A stretch of 64,000 bases of DNA from Rhizobium alarense (GCF_021555155.1 NZ_JAKGBU010000017.1:1-64000); one strand, 5' to 3'. Counted from the stretch's first letter, positions 34,220 to 43,599 are shown. Program-made: numbers and translations. Notes: generated by a model from the sequence alone, not told the origin.

Positions 34220-35542
34220 ATGAGTGAAAATGTCGTTCTAGGCATCGGTGGCCTTTTTGCGCTGATCGGTTTGCTTGCCGTGAGGGTGCCTGTGGCCTAC
34301 ACAATGCTGATCGTCGGGATGGCGGGTATCGCAATGATATCGGGATCCGCGATCCTTCTGAGCCAGCTCGAAGATCTCGCCTATGCTCAGTTTTCCGTCT
34401 ACGACCTTTCAGTCGTGCCCATGTTTGTGCTGATGGGAGGTATCGCGTCACGATGCGGACTATCCAGGGATTTGTTCAGGGCGGCTAACGCTTGGATCGG
34501 TCAACTGAGGGGTGGTGCGGCCATGGCTGCGATAGCCGCATGTGCGGGCTTCGGGGCACTTTGCGGCTCCTCGACCGCCACCGCTTCGACGATGGCACAG
34601 GTGGCGCTTCCTGAGCTGAAGAGGTTGAACTATTCCGGTTCCCTTGCCACCGGGACACTTGCCGCCGGCGGCACTTTGGGCATCCTTATTCCGCCATCCG
34701 TTGTTTTGATCGTCTACGCCGTCATCGTGGAGGCGAACATCGTCAACATGTTCGCCGCTGCTTTGATACCCGGCATTCTGGCGATGGTTCTCTTCATGCT
34801 GGCGATCTGGATCTACACGTTGATCTGGCCCGAAGCGGCACCCCGGAACACGGCCCCGTCCCTATCCGAGCGGATACAGGCGCTATATGCAGTCGTGCCG
34901 GTGTTTGCCATCTTCGGCGTCGTGATCGGTGGTATTTACGCCGGAATCTATAGCCCGACGGCGGCAGCCGCGATCGGTGTGGTGTTGGTCGTCGCCTATG
35001 GCGTGATCCGCCGACGCCTGACGCTCTCGGCTTTCTTCACATCCCTCAACGAAACCGCGCGTACCACGGGTATGATCTTCCTCATCCTCCTGGGCGCAGA
35101 GCTGCTCAAAATTTTTCTGGCACGAATAGGCGCTCCGCAAGCTGCGGCGGAAATGCTGCAAGGCTCGGGTCTCTCGCCCTATGCCATCCTAATTTTGACC
35201 ATCGCCATTTTCCTGGTTCTCGGCTGTTTGATGGATAGCCTGTCGATGGTCATCCTCGCGGTGCCTTTCTTCTGGCCGGTGATTTCCGGTCTCGATTTCG
35301 GATTGACCCCAGACGAGACGAAAATCTGGTTCGGCATCATCATCCTGATCGTCGTGGAGTTAGGCCTGATCACACCACCAGTTGGGTTGAATGTGTTCAT
35401 TATAAGTGCCATGTCGCCTGATGTTCCAATGCGCGAGACCTTCAAAGGTGTCATGCCCTTCTTCTTCTCTGAGATTGTCAGAGTGACCTTGTTGATTGCG
35501 TTGCCATCTATCGTTCTGGCGCTTCCTCGTTTGTTGCAATAG
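34220..35542 (+). CDS. dctM: TRAP transporter large permease DctM
   Basis: A 440-residue integral membrane protein with about twelve transmembrane segments, the standard DctM length. It carries the conserved CGSSTATASTMAQVALPELKR loop and the GTLAAGGTLGILIPPSVVLIVYA stretch, which are diagnostic of the family, and the late ELGLITPPVGLNVFI repeat. It begins 6 bases after dctQ. It catalyses sodium-driven uptake with DctP and DctQ. Confidence 0.93.
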   Translation: MSENVVLGIGGLFALIGLLAVRVPVAYTMLIVGMAGIAMISGSAILLSQLEDLAYAQFSVYDLSVVPMFVLMGGIASRCGLSRDLFRAANAWIGQLRGGAAMAAIAACAGFGALCGSSTATASTMAQVALPELKRLNYSGSLATGTLAAGGTLGILIPPSVVLIVYAVIVEANIVNMFAAALIPGILAMVLFMLAIWIYTLIWPEAAPRNTAPSLSERIQALYAVVPVFAIFGVVIGGIYAGIYSPTAAAAIGVVLVVAYGVIRRRLTLSAFFTSLNETARTTGMIFLILLGAELLKIFLARIGAPQAAAEMLQGSGLSPYAILILTIAIFLVLGCLMDSLSMVILAVPFFWPVISGLDFGLTPDETKIWFGIIILIVVELGLITPPVGLNVFIISAMSPDVPMRETFKGVMPFFFSEIVRVTLLIALPSIVLALPRLLQ

Positions 35543-35632
35543 AAGCTGTCACTGCAGTTGCAGGCGACCCACTGGGATTGCAGGTTGGCCGCGGGCGAGT
35601 ATCGGCAATGAAACAATGAATGGATCCAGTAC

Positions 35633-36403
35633 ATGAGTGGGCAGCTCAATAGCTCGGTATCGACAGCTTTTTCCATACTAAATTTGCTGTCAGAAAGCCG
35701 GCCTGTCATCACCACGCAGGACGTAACTCGTGAACTCGCTATCAATCAGACGACTGCTTACCGCTTTCTGCGGACGCTTGAGGATCTGGGAGCCTTGGTG
35801 ACGGTCAAGCGGGGTCAGTATCGGCTAGGCGCAGTACTCGCTGATCTTGGCGAACGCGCGATCGCGAACAACACACTGGCTTATGTTGTCCAGCCGTACC
35901 TGAACGAGATTACCGAGGAGCTTAAAGAATCGGCGCTGGCGACGGCCAACCATCATAATCGCACAATAGTCATTGCTCGAACCAGATCGCGGCAGCCCTA
36001 TTCAGTCAATATCGACGTCGGAACAGAACTCGAAGCCCACTGCACCGCAAACGGCAAGCTTTGGCTGGCAAATTTGTCGGAAGAGGAGTTGAACCATTAT
36101 CTTTCGAACTCCGAACGGCCTGCGTTCACGGCCAAAACCATTGTCGATGCACAAGCTCTGAAAGTGGCTGTCGCTCTCACACGCAAAGACGGCTATGCCA
36201 TATGCTTGGGCGAGCGGGAGCAGGAGATGTCGGCGGTTGGCGTCCCGGTGCTTTCGCGCAGTGGAAGAATGATTATGGGGTTGTCGGTTTTCGGCCCGAA
36301 TTCTCATTTCAACGAGGCCTTTCGAAGGAAATCAGTCGAAGTGTTGAGCAAGATGGCCGTGCAGGTTCAAGCATCTCTCTACGGCGACAACAAAGTGAAT
36401 TGA
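35633..36403 (+). CDS. IclR-family transcriptional regulator
   Basis: A 256-residue IclR protein. The winged helix is at residues about 10-70 (TTQDVTRELAINQTTAYRFLRTLEDLGALV), followed by the GAF-like effector domain with VNIDVGTELEAHCTANGKLWLA and the GYAICLGEREQEMSAVGVPVL signature. It lies 90 bases downstream of dctM and could be transcribed with the transporter. It is the likely regulator of the divergent transporter and aryl-glyoxylate operons. Confidence 0.9.
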   Translation: MSGQLNSSVSTAFSILNLLSESRPVITTQDVTRELAINQTTAYRFLRTLEDLGALVTVKRGQYRLGAVLADLGERAIANNTLAYVVQPYLNEITEELKESALATANHHNRTIVIARTRSRQPYSVNIDVGTELEAHCTANGKLWLANLSEEELNHYLSNSERPAFTAKTIVDAQALKVAVALTRKDGYAICLGEREQEMSAVGVPVLSRSGRMIMGLSVFGPNSHFNEAFRRKSVEVLSKMAVQVQASLYGDNKVN

Positions 36404-36491
36404 GTTTCAGAGATTGGAATAGTTTATCATGCTCAAATCGAAACGCCAGCCAATGCGGCGCTCGCCAAGGGTGAGCTGTCTTACGTTGCAA

Positions 36492-36817
36492 CTACTTGAG
36501 CGCCATATATCTTTCTGGATCGAGTTGTGTTGCGCGGATGACGATATATTCGCCGCTGGCGGTGCCGAGCATGCTGCGCAATTGGTGGCAAGCGGACATG
36601 ATGATCTTCGACGTTCGCTCCGGCTTCTGCATGATCTGGATCTCGGCTGCTATCGGAGGCTGGTCCGGCAGGACGGGATGAGCAGAAGCTGACAGCGCGA
36701 GGCGTCAACCTTGAATGTCTCGCACAGATAACGGCGGATGTCTGGCAGTATCGCCTGCACGCCTTCGCCCGTCTCCGCCCAGAGCGACGCATCGACATAG
36801 ACCTTCAACAACGGCAT
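36492..36817 (-). pseudogene. Frameshifted tautomerase (module D copy)
   Basis: The ATG at 36817 opens MPLLKVYVDASLW, matching the intact tautomerase at 21365-21697, but after LLLIPS a 7-base deletion relative to that copy (near 36680) shifts the frame and a stop follows. The remaining codons down to the TAG at 36492-36494 still encode DPERYMALK, the expected C-terminus, in another frame. About 45 of 110 residues remain in frame with the catalytic proline, so the protein is probably inactive. Confidence 0.85.
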
Positions 36818-36858
36818 CGTGTTTTCCTTTTCTTGAGTTCGGCCAGTCGTGAACGCGC

Positions 36859-37707
36859 TCAGTCTTCCGAAATCGGTGTCAGGACGAAGTCGAAGGGTGA
36901 GTGCCAGTCGGTTTCTCCGCCCTCGATCTTCTCGAAGGGCGCAACGAGCGTCTTCTTCACGCCGAACACGGTATCCGAGGTGATGTATTTGTCGTCGCCG
37001 ACGAAGGTGTGGGTCACCACCTTTTCGTAGCCTGGAGCGGTGACGATGTAATGCATGTGGGCGGGCCGATAGGGATGGCGGCCGAGATGGCTGAGCATCT
37101 GGCCGACCGGGCCGTCGTCCGGAATCGGGTAGGACACCGGCTTGATTCCGACGAAGCAGTACTTCCCGTCCTTGCCGGTGACGAAGATGCCGCGGTTGTT
37201 CCACTTCGGCTGGATTCCGGGCTGCTGGACGTCGTAGAATCCGTCGGCATTGTCCGACCAGACATCGACATGCGCGCCTTCGATCGGATTGCCGTGCAGG
37301 TCGATGACGCGTCCCTCGAACAGGCACGCCTCGCCCTTGCCGTCGAGGCAGATGTTCTCGCCCATCTGGCGCAAGGGCGCATTGGCGACGTGGAAGGGAC
37401 CGAGCACCGTGTTCTCGGTGGCGTCGGGCGGCCGGCGGTTGTTGATCGCATCGACCAGCATGGAAAAGCCGAGCGTGTCGGAGAGGAGGATGAACTCCTG
37501 GCGTTCGTCCGATGAGATCTGGCCGACCTTGGTGAGAAAGTCGATGCCATAGTCCCACTCGGCCTGCGTCAGTTGGATTTCCTTGGCGAAGGCATGGAGG
37601 TGCTTGACCAGACAGGTCATGACCTCGGCGAGGCGTGGGTCGGTGGACGCAGCCATACGGGCATTGACGGATTCTTCTGAATTCTGTTCGGTGAAATAGC
37701 GCGACAT
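36859..37707 (-). CDS. Hydroxyquinol 1,2-dioxygenase (intradiol), copy 2
   Basis: A 282-residue intradiol dioxygenase with Fe(III) ligands Tyr in DGFYDVQQPG, Tyr in VSYPIPDDGP and the histidine pair in RPAHMHYIV. I chose the ATG at 37707, which has AAAGGAG upstream; a TTG two codons earlier is in frame. It stops at a normal TPISED, while copy 1 runs on. A 233-base tract (37136-37368) is identical to copy 1. It lies 25 bases after livM and completes the operon that starts with the monooxygenase at 45261. Confidence 0.92.
   Translation of the reverse strand: MSRYFTEQNSEESVNARMAASTDPRLAEVMTCLVKHLHAFAKEIQLTQAEWDYGIDFLTKVGQISSDERQEFILLSDTLGFSMLVDAINNRRPPDATENTVLGPFHVANAPLRQMGENICLDGKGEACLFEGRVIDLHGNPIEGAHVDVWSDNADGFYDVQQPGIQPKWNNRGIFVTGKDGKYCFVGIKPVSYPIPDDGPVGQMLSHLGRHPYRPAHMHYIVTAPGYEKVVTHTFVGDDKYITSDTVFGVKKTLVAPFEKIEGGETDWHSPFDFVLTPISED
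37136..37368. repeat. 233-base identical tract shared by the two dioxygenase genes (copy 2)
   Basis: The partner of 22025-22257, 15111 bases away in the same orientation. One mismatch lies just outside the tract (37135), after which similarity falls to that of ordinary paralogs. Confidence 0.85.
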
Positions 37708-37732
37708 GGTCAACGCTCCTTTGTGTCTGGGA

Positions 37733-38812
37733 TTAGTGGGCTGCAGGTTTAATTGGCGCGAGCGTCCGCGCCGGAGCGGCGGCCGTCAATTTCGGCGCAC
37801 GGTGGCGCAGTGAAAATAGTTCGATGCCGAAACGATCGGCCAAGGTGCCCCACAGGCCGCGCCGGGCAAACAGCATCGTGCCAATGCCGATCAGACCGAG
37901 CAGGATCAGATAGACAGTTCCGTAGTCGGCGAAGACCCGCTGCAGGATGTAGAAGACGATGACGCCGACGATGGGGCCGGGTAGCGTGCCGATGCCTCCG
38001 ATCACGACGATGAAGATGACGAATGCGGTCCAGTCGATTACCGAGAAAGCGGCATTGGGCGTAATGCGGGTGATCTGCAAAAATATCAGCGCGCCACAGA
38101 GCCCGGTCCCGAAGGCGCAAAGCAGGAAGACGGCCGACTTGAGTATGAGCGGATCGACGCCGACCGCGCGGGCCGCGGTGATATTGTCGCGGACGGCCTG
38201 GAGGCCGAGGCCCATGCGCGAGCGGAGAAAGAGGTAGGACGCAACGAGCATCACCACCGCCAGCGCGAGCGCGATCCAATAGGCCAGCGCATCGGCTGCC
38301 GCCGCGCTTGAGACACGCAGAAGCGCGCGGATCTCATCGACGCCGATCATCGCCTTGGCGGTGCCTTTGGGTAGCGAGGTGCCCGTGCCGCCGCCGAGTG
38401 CCGTGACCTGACTGGCGGCGAGCCGGGCGATGTCGGCGACGACCCAGGTACCGATGGCGAAATAGGCGCCGTTCAGCCGGAAGGCGAAGTAGGCCATCGG
38501 CATGGAAAATACCATGGCGACCAGTCCGCCGATGACGATGCCGACGAGCGGATCGAGATCAAAGACGATAATGGCGGCAAACATGGCATAGGCGCCAATG
38601 CCGACGAAAGCCTGCTGGCCAACGGAAACTAGCCCGGCAAAACCCGCCAGCATGTTCCAGTTCATTGCAAGCACCAGCAGCGTCAACACGCCGAATAGGT
38701 CCTGGATGACGGCGCGCGGGGCAAAGAACGGCAACGCCGCCAGGGTGAGAACGCCGGCAACACCAATCAAGGTCATGGCGAGGCGACCGGCCACTTTGGG
38801 GAACATGGACAT
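37733..38812 (-). CDS. livM: ABC transporter permease, LivM type
   Basis: A 359-residue inner-membrane permease with about ten hydrophobic segments. It contains LAMNWNMLAGFAGLVSVGQQAFVGIGAYAM, the LivM family signature, and RAVGVDPLILKSAVFLLCAFGTGLCGAL in the cytoplasmic coupling region. The ATG at 38812 has GAGG 6 bases upstream; a TTG at 38824 overlaps the livH stop and is less likely. It is one of two permeases of a branched-chain-type importer inserted in an aromatic operon, so the cargo is probably an aromatic acid rather than leucine. Confidence 0.9.
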   Translation of the reverse strand: MSMFPKVAGRLAMTLIGVAGVLTLAALPFFAPRAVIQDLFGVLTLLVLAMNWNMLAGFAGLVSVGQQAFVGIGAYAMFAAIIVFDLDPLVGIVIGGLVAMVFSMPMAYFAFRLNGAYFAIGTWVVADIARLAASQVTALGGGTGTSLPKGTAKAMIGVDEIRALLRVSSAAAADALAYWIALALAVVMLVASYLFLRSRMGLGLQAVRDNITAARAVGVDPLILKSAVFLLCAFGTGLCGALIFLQITRITPNAAFSVIDWTAFVIFIVVIGGIGTLPGPIVGVIVFYILQRVFADYGTVYLILLGLIGIGTMLFARRGLWGTLADRFGIELFSLRHRAPKLTAAAPARTLAPIKPAAH

Positions 38813-38820
38813 GGCGAACC

Positions 38821-39684
38821 TCAATCAAGCGCACGCGGGAACAGCCCGCGTGGACGGAAAAGCAGGATGATGACGAAGGCGATATGGCCGGACAGAATCT
38901 GCCATTCCGGATTGACGGCCGCGCCCAGCGCCTGGGCGAGACCGATGACGATGCCGCCGAACAGCGTTCCCCAAAGGCTGCCAAGACCGCCGATGATCAC
39001 CGCTTCGAAGGCATAGAGCAGCCGGGCCGGGCCGATCGAAGGGTCGAAATTGGCCCGGATGCCAAGATAGACCGCAGCGATGGTGGCAACGACCATCGCG
39101 ATGCCGGTGGCGATCGAAAAGATCCGGGCCGGCCGGATCCCCATAAGTTGCACGGTGACGGCGTCATCCGAGGTTGCGCGGAAGGCGCGGCCGAGCGCCG
39201 TGCGATAGAAGAGCTGGTTCAACAGCCAGATCACCAGGATCGCCGATGCAAGCGTCATGAGCGGTATGACGCCGAGCGAAGACGAACCAAGCGCCACGGA
39301 CTTGGCCTCGATGGGGCCGGCAACGAGCTTCTGGCTGTCGGCGGAAAACCCCTCGAGCAGGGCATTCTGGATGACGACCGAAAGGCCGAAGGTGACGAGC
39401 AGCGGTGGCAGGATGTCGTCGCCCAGCACCCTGTTGAACAGGGAAGTCTGCAACAGCCAGCCGAAACCGAACATAACAGGCAGCGCCATCAGAGCGGCGA
39501 TGAAGGGATTGAGGCCGGTGGCGGTGGCAATCGTCAGTACGAGATAGGCGGTCAGCACGATAAGGTCGCCATGGGCGAGATTGACCAGCCGCATGATGCC
39601 GAAAACGAGGCTCAATCCCGCGGCAAACAACGCATAGAGCCCCCCGAGCAGGATCCCCTGCATGATCGTGTCGACCCAGATCAT
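38821..39684 (-). CDS. livH: ABC transporter permease, LivH type
   Basis: A 287-residue permease with about eight hydrophobic segments and the signature GGLYALFAAGLSLVFGIMRLVNLAHGDLI close to the N-terminus. The cytoplasmic coupling loop is around FRATSDDAVTVQLMGI, where the EAA-like contact to the ATPases is expected. The ATG at 39684 has GGAG upstream and overlaps the livF stop by 4 bases; the longer frame to 39774 reads through livF. It is the partner of LivM. Confidence 0.92.
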   Translation of the reverse strand: MIWVDTIMQGILLGGLYALFAAGLSLVFGIMRLVNLAHGDLIVLTAYLVLTIATATGLNPFIAALMALPVMFGFGWLLQTSLFNRVLGDDILPPLLVTFGLSVVIQNALLEGFSADSQKLVAGPIEAKSVALGSSSLGVIPLMTLASAILVIWLLNQLFYRTALGRAFRATSDDAVTVQLMGIRPARIFSIATGIAMVVATIAAVYLGIRANFDPSIGPARLLYAFEAVIIGGLGSLWGTLFGGIVIGLAQALGAAVNPEWQILSGHIAFVIILLFRPRGLFPRALD

Positions 39685-40394
39685 GTCCGCACTCCGAAAT
39701 AGGCGTCGTGAATGGCCTCCCGCGACAGGGATGCCGGCGCTCCCTCGAGCGTGAACCGCCCCTCCATCATGCAATAGATCCGGTCAGCGACTTTCAGCGC
39801 CTGGCCGATATCCTGCTCGACGACGACGATCGAGGCACCCGACGCCTTGATCGCAGGCAGCGCGGCATAGATGTCGCGGATGACAACAGGGGCGAGCCCG
39901 AGCGAAAGCTCGTCGCAGAGGAGAACGCGCGGATTGCTCATCAGCGCCCGGCCGACCGCCACCATCTGCTGCTGGCCGCCGGACAGCGCCGTGCCAGGAT
40001 GGTTTCTTCGTTCCTTGAGGATCGGAAACAGCTCGTAGATTGTCGCAAGCGACCAGGGGCCCGGCACCTTGCGCACATGGGCGCCGATCAGCAGGTTTTC
40101 CTCCACCGACAGCGAGGGAAAGAGCCGCCGGCCTTCGGGAACAGTGGCAATGCCCATTTCCAGGATGTCCGGCGCCATCCGGGCGTGGGCAGGCTGACCG
40201 TCGAGAAGGATCGTGCCGCTTGATGGCCGGACAATACCCGTGATGGCGCGCATTAGTGTGGTCTTGCCGGCGCCATTGGCGCCGATGATGGCCACGGTCT
40301 CGCCGGCACCAAGTGTCATGTCGACGCCGAAAAGCGCCAGGAAATCGCCGTAGCCAGCCTTGAGCGCCGAAAGCGAAAGGAGCGGTCTTGTCAT
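39681..40394 (-). CDS. livF: ABC transporter ATP-binding protein, LivF type
   Basis: A 237-residue ATPase. Walker A GANGAGKTTL is at about residues 38-47, the LivF-type EGRRLFPSLSVEENL segment follows, then the signature ALSGGQQQMVAVGRAL and Walker B VLLCDELSLGLAPV. The SLGLAP after Walker B is diagnostic of the LivF branch. It overlaps both neighbours by 4 bases, indicating tight translational coupling. Confidence 0.93.
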   Translation of the reverse strand: MTRPLLSLSALKAGYGDFLALFGVDMTLGAGETVAIIGANGAGKTTLMRAITGIVRPSSGTILLDGQPAHARMAPDILEMGIATVPEGRRLFPSLSVEENLLIGAHVRKVPGPWSLATIYELFPILKERRNHPGTALSGGQQQMVAVGRALMSNPRVLLCDELSLGLAPVVIRDIYAALPAIKASGASIVVVEQDIGQALKVADRIYCMMEGRFTLEGAPASLSREAIHDAYFGVRT

Positions 40395-41110
40395 GCGTCG
40401 ATTCCCAGATAGATTTCCTTGACCTCGGGCGAAGCCATCACCACATCGGGTTCCCCGACCATCAGCATCTTACCGAAATTGAGCACCAGCAGGCGACTGA
40501 CCACATTGGTCAGTGCGTGGAGCACATGCTCGATCCAGATGATGGAAGCGCCTTCGGCATGGATCTGGCGGATGGTCTCGACCAGCTCGCCGCACTCGCC
40601 CTCGGTCAGGCCGCCGGCGATTTCATCCAGAAGGATGAGCTTGGGCCTTGTCGCCATGGCGCGGGCCAGTTCCAGCCGCTTTCGGCTCAAGAGCGGCAAA
40701 CCGCCCGCCGGGGTGTCCGCCTGCGTCCCCAGACGCGTGCGTTCCAGGATCTGCATGCAGAAATCCGGTGCGTCGGCGGCCGACTCGTTTCCGCCGAACC
40801 GGGCGGCGACCAGCAGGTTTTCGTAGACGGAGAGATGGCCGAAGGGCTGCGGGATCTGGAACGAACGGCCGATGCCTGCCTTGCAGCGCTCCATCGCCGA
40901 CATGCGGGTGATGGCACGACCTTTGAGGGTGATCTCGCCCTGATCGGCGGAGACGGTTCCGGTGATCAGGTTGAAGAGCGTCGACTTGCCGGCCCCGTTC
41001 GGACCGATAATGCCGAGCGCTTCGCCCCTGGTGAGATCGAAGGAGACATCGTCCGTCGCCTTGAGCGCCCCAAAGGACTTTGACACCGCATTGAGCGAGA
41101 GAATCGGCAT
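40391..41110 (-). CDS. livG: ABC transporter ATP-binding protein, LivG type
   Basis: A 239-residue ATPase. Walker A GPNGAGKSTLFNLITG is near residues 36-51, with LivG-type GIGRSFQIPQPFGHLSVYENL, then LLSRKRLELARAMATRPKLILLDEIAGGL, in which the signature loop (usually LSxGxxRxLE) is altered to PLLSRKRLELA. The ATG at 41110 begins the conserved domain; the frame upstream is a shadow of livK. It pairs with LivF. Confidence 0.92.
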   Translation of the reverse strand: MPILSLNAVSKSFGALKATDDVSFDLTRGEALGIIGPNGAGKSTLFNLITGTVSADQGEITLKGRAITRMSAMERCKAGIGRSFQIPQPFGHLSVYENLLVAARFGGNESAADAPDFCMQILERTRLGTQADTPAGGLPLLSRKRLELARAMATRPKLILLDEIAGGLTEGECGELVETIRQIHAEGASIIWIEHVLHALTNVVSRLLVLNFGKMLMVGEPDVVMASPEVKEIYLGIDA

Positions 41111-41174
41111 GATCTGGTCCGTTGTGAGTAAATCCGGCAGGGTTTCGGCGCTGGAGCGCCGGAACCCTCTTCGA

Positions 41175-42440
41175 TCAGTTGAGCGCTTCGAGTTTGCCGC
41201 CGAGCGGTATCTCCGGCGCATTGGCATTCTCGACGATGACGAGGTCGAACGAACCATCGGTCTGGCGGCGCCACTGGCCACCGACCAGCGGCGTCTTGGC
41301 GACGTTCTTGCGGGCGAAGGGCGGGACATTTTCCTTGCCCCAGCCGATATTGCCAACGACTGTGTCAAGGCTGGTCGCGGAAATGGCCTCAACCAGCGCC
41401 TGGCTGTCGGTCGGGTCGGAGGCGCGCTTGAGCACGTCGGCCGCGACTTCGAACAAGGCATGGGTAAAGCCGACCGGCTGGGTCCACTGGCGCTTGGCCG
41501 ACGTACTGAAACCCGCCGCCAGCTCCTCGCAGCTTTCGCCTGTCAGCGACGACTTGAAAGGGAATTTCGGCGACCAGTAGATCTCTGCCGTCAGGTTGTG
41601 GCCGAGCTCGCCGAGCGCATTGACGCTTTCCGGAAACAACAGGGCCTTGGCGATCGAGACGATCTTCGGCTTGTAGCCCTGCTGGGCGGCTTGCGTCCAG
41701 AAAGTGGTGAAATCCGGCGGGATGGGAATGCCGGTCATGATCTCGCAATTGCCTTGCTTGAAGGCGTTGATCTGGGCGGAGAAATCGTCCGTCAGGTTCT
41801 GGTAGCGGCCGGGATCGCTGAGCTTGTAACCCGACTTGGCAGCGGCTTGCGGCATGCCGACATCGGACGCCCAGGCATTGCCGTCGCCGTCGTTCGGCCA
41901 AAGCGCTCCGACCTGCTTGTTGGTATCGAGGCTCTTCCACATTTTGAGGAACACCGAGACATTGTCCTCAAGGCCCCAGAAGAAGTGGAAGACGTAGTCG
42001 AAAGGCTGCCAGCTCGCGGGATCGAGCGGATTGCCCTGCTGGCCGATGAACCAGGGCTGCCATGGCGCGACCGACGAGATCACGGGGACTTCCTCGGCTT
42101 CGGCCACGGTGCAGACCGGATTGGTGGTTTCCGGCGTCGAGGCGACAAGGATCATGTTGACCTCGTCGCGGCTGATCAGTTCCTTGGCGACTTCCGCCGC
42201 GCGGTTCGGATTGGACTGGCTGTCCTTGACGATGACCTCGACGTCGAGACCGAGGGCCTTGGCGGCCTCGAGAAAACGCCCAACCATGTATTTGTCGGCC
42301 TGGGCAAAGGCCGAAAGCGGCCCCGATTGTGGCGTCACGTAACCGATCTTTATCCTGGCGCCGGCTGCAAAAGCCGGCATGGCGAAGCCCGCCGCCGCAG
42401 TGGCGGCTGTCGCTTTCAATAGAGTTCGTCTGGTCAGCAT
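41175..42440 (-). CDS. livK: ABC transporter substrate-binding protein, LivK type
   Basis: A 421-residue periplasmic receptor of the branched-chain amino-acid-binding fold. MLTRRTLLKATAATAAAGFA is a twin-arginine-type signal with cleavage near AFA (residue 25), and the mature protein opens with IKIGYVTPQSGPLSAFAQAD. GGGAGGAACTACG precedes the ATG at 42440. Receptors of this branch in aromatic operons bind ring acids. It is expressed between the maleylacetate reductase and the ATPase genes. Confidence 0.9.
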   Translation of the reverse strand: MLTRRTLLKATAATAAAGFAMPAFAAGARIKIGYVTPQSGPLSAFAQADKYMVGRFLEAAKALGLDVEVIVKDSQSNPNRAAEVAKELISRDEVNMILVASTPETTNPVCTVAEAEEVPVISSVAPWQPWFIGQQGNPLDPASWQPFDYVFHFFWGLEDNVSVFLKMWKSLDTNKQVGALWPNDGDGNAWASDVGMPQAAAKSGYKLSDPGRYQNLTDDFSAQINAFKQGNCEIMTGIPIPPDFTTFWTQAAQQGYKPKIVSIAKALLFPESVNALGELGHNLTAEIYWSPKFPFKSSLTGESCEELAAGFSTSAKRQWTQPVGFTHALFEVAADVLKRASDPTDSQALVEAISATSLDTVVGNIGWGKENVPPFARKNVAKTPLVGGQWRRQTDGSFDLVIVENANAPEIPLGGKLEALN

Positions 42441-42472
42441 CGTAGTTCCTCCCAAAGATTTAATGGTGATGG

Positions 42473-43534
42473 TCATGCCGGTCTGGTCCCGACCCATGCC
42501 CTGCGGATCAGTGTCCTGATGCCTTCGAGTTCTATGGGTTGGGGATTATAGTAGGGGTTCAGCGTTGCCAGTTCGGCCGCACGCTCGATATCGGCTTCGG
42601 CAAAGCCGAGGCTCGCGAGGCTAAGCGGCGCGCCGAGGCTCACGGCGAAATCATAAAGGCCGACACCGGCGGAAGGTCCTGCAAACAGATCGGCCACCGG
42701 TTTGAGCAGATCGGCCGCGCCGCGCTCGGTATAGGCGGTGGTGTGCGGCAGAAGCACGGCGTGCGTCTCGGCATGCGGCATGTCGAAACTGCCGCCGATC
42801 GTATGGCAGAGCTTGTGGTGCAGCGCCATGCCCGCCATGCCGAGCACACTGCCGCACAGCCATGAACCATAGAGCGCGCGGGATCTCGCCTCGATATTGT
42901 CTGGTGTCGCGACGATCGCCGGCAGCGCGTCACGCAGGGCCTGAATGGCCTCGAGCGCGATCATCGTGGTGATCGGATTGCGGTCCTGGGCATAGAGCGC
43001 CTCGACCGCATGGGCCATGGCATTCAATCCGGATGTGACGCTCATCGCAACCGGTAGACTGAGGGTCAGTTCAGGATCATAGATCACCGTCTCAGGCAGG
43101 ATGTCAGGTCCGCGGACCGTGGTCTTGATGCCGTTTTCGGTCTCGCCGAGGATATTGGTCACTTCCGAGCCGGCATAGGTTGTGGCCACGACGATGTGGT
43201 CGGCGCCGTTGCGCCGGGCGATCGCCTTGCCAAGGCCGATCGTCGAGCCGCCGCCCAGCGACACGACACAATCGGCGCCATGGTCGTTGTAGGCCGAAAG
43301 CGCCCCTTCTGTGACCTCGCGTGGTGTGTGCATGGTAGCGCCGGCAAAGACGCCGGCGGCCATTGGACCGAGCGATGCTACAAGGGCTTCCGCATCCGTC
43401 TTCTGGAACGGGGTCGAAAGCACCAGCGCATGGCTTCGTCCGAGCCGGCCGATTTCCTCGGCGAGGCGGGCGCGGCTTCCGCACCCGAACAGGATGCGGG
43501 CGGGATTGCCCGTGTACATAAAGGACGAGGTCAA
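42473..43534 (-). CDS. Maleylacetate reductase (copy 3)
   Basis: A 353-residue enzyme of the iron-alcohol-dehydrogenase family with GGGSTIGLGKA, TTYAGSEVTNI and HHKLCHTIGGSFDMPHAETHA. Like the other two copies it should reduce maleylacetate to beta-ketoadipate. It lies 65 bases downstream of the monooxygenase gene and 32 bases upstream of livK. The three copies share length and motifs but differ throughout, so the duplications are old or came from different sources. Confidence 0.92.
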   Translation of the reverse strand: MTSSFMYTGNPARILFGCGSRARLAEEIGRLGRSHALVLSTPFQKTDAEALVASLGPMAAGVFAGATMHTPREVTEGALSAYNDHGADCVVSLGGGSTIGLGKAIARRNGADHIVVATTYAGSEVTNILGETENGIKTTVRGPDILPETVIYDPELTLSLPVAMSVTSGLNAMAHAVEALYAQDRNPITTMIALEAIQALRDALPAIVATPDNIEARSRALYGSWLCGSVLGMAGMALHHKLCHTIGGSFDMPHAETHAVLLPHTTAYTERGAADLLKPVADLFAGPSAGVGLYDFAVSLGAPLSLASLGFAEADIERAAELATLNPYYNPQPIELEGIRTLIRRAWVGTRPA

Positions 43535-43599
43535 GATCTTGCTTTCCAGATTGATGGAGGGCTTCCCGTCCGCTTTGGAAGGGCGGACGGGAATTGAGG

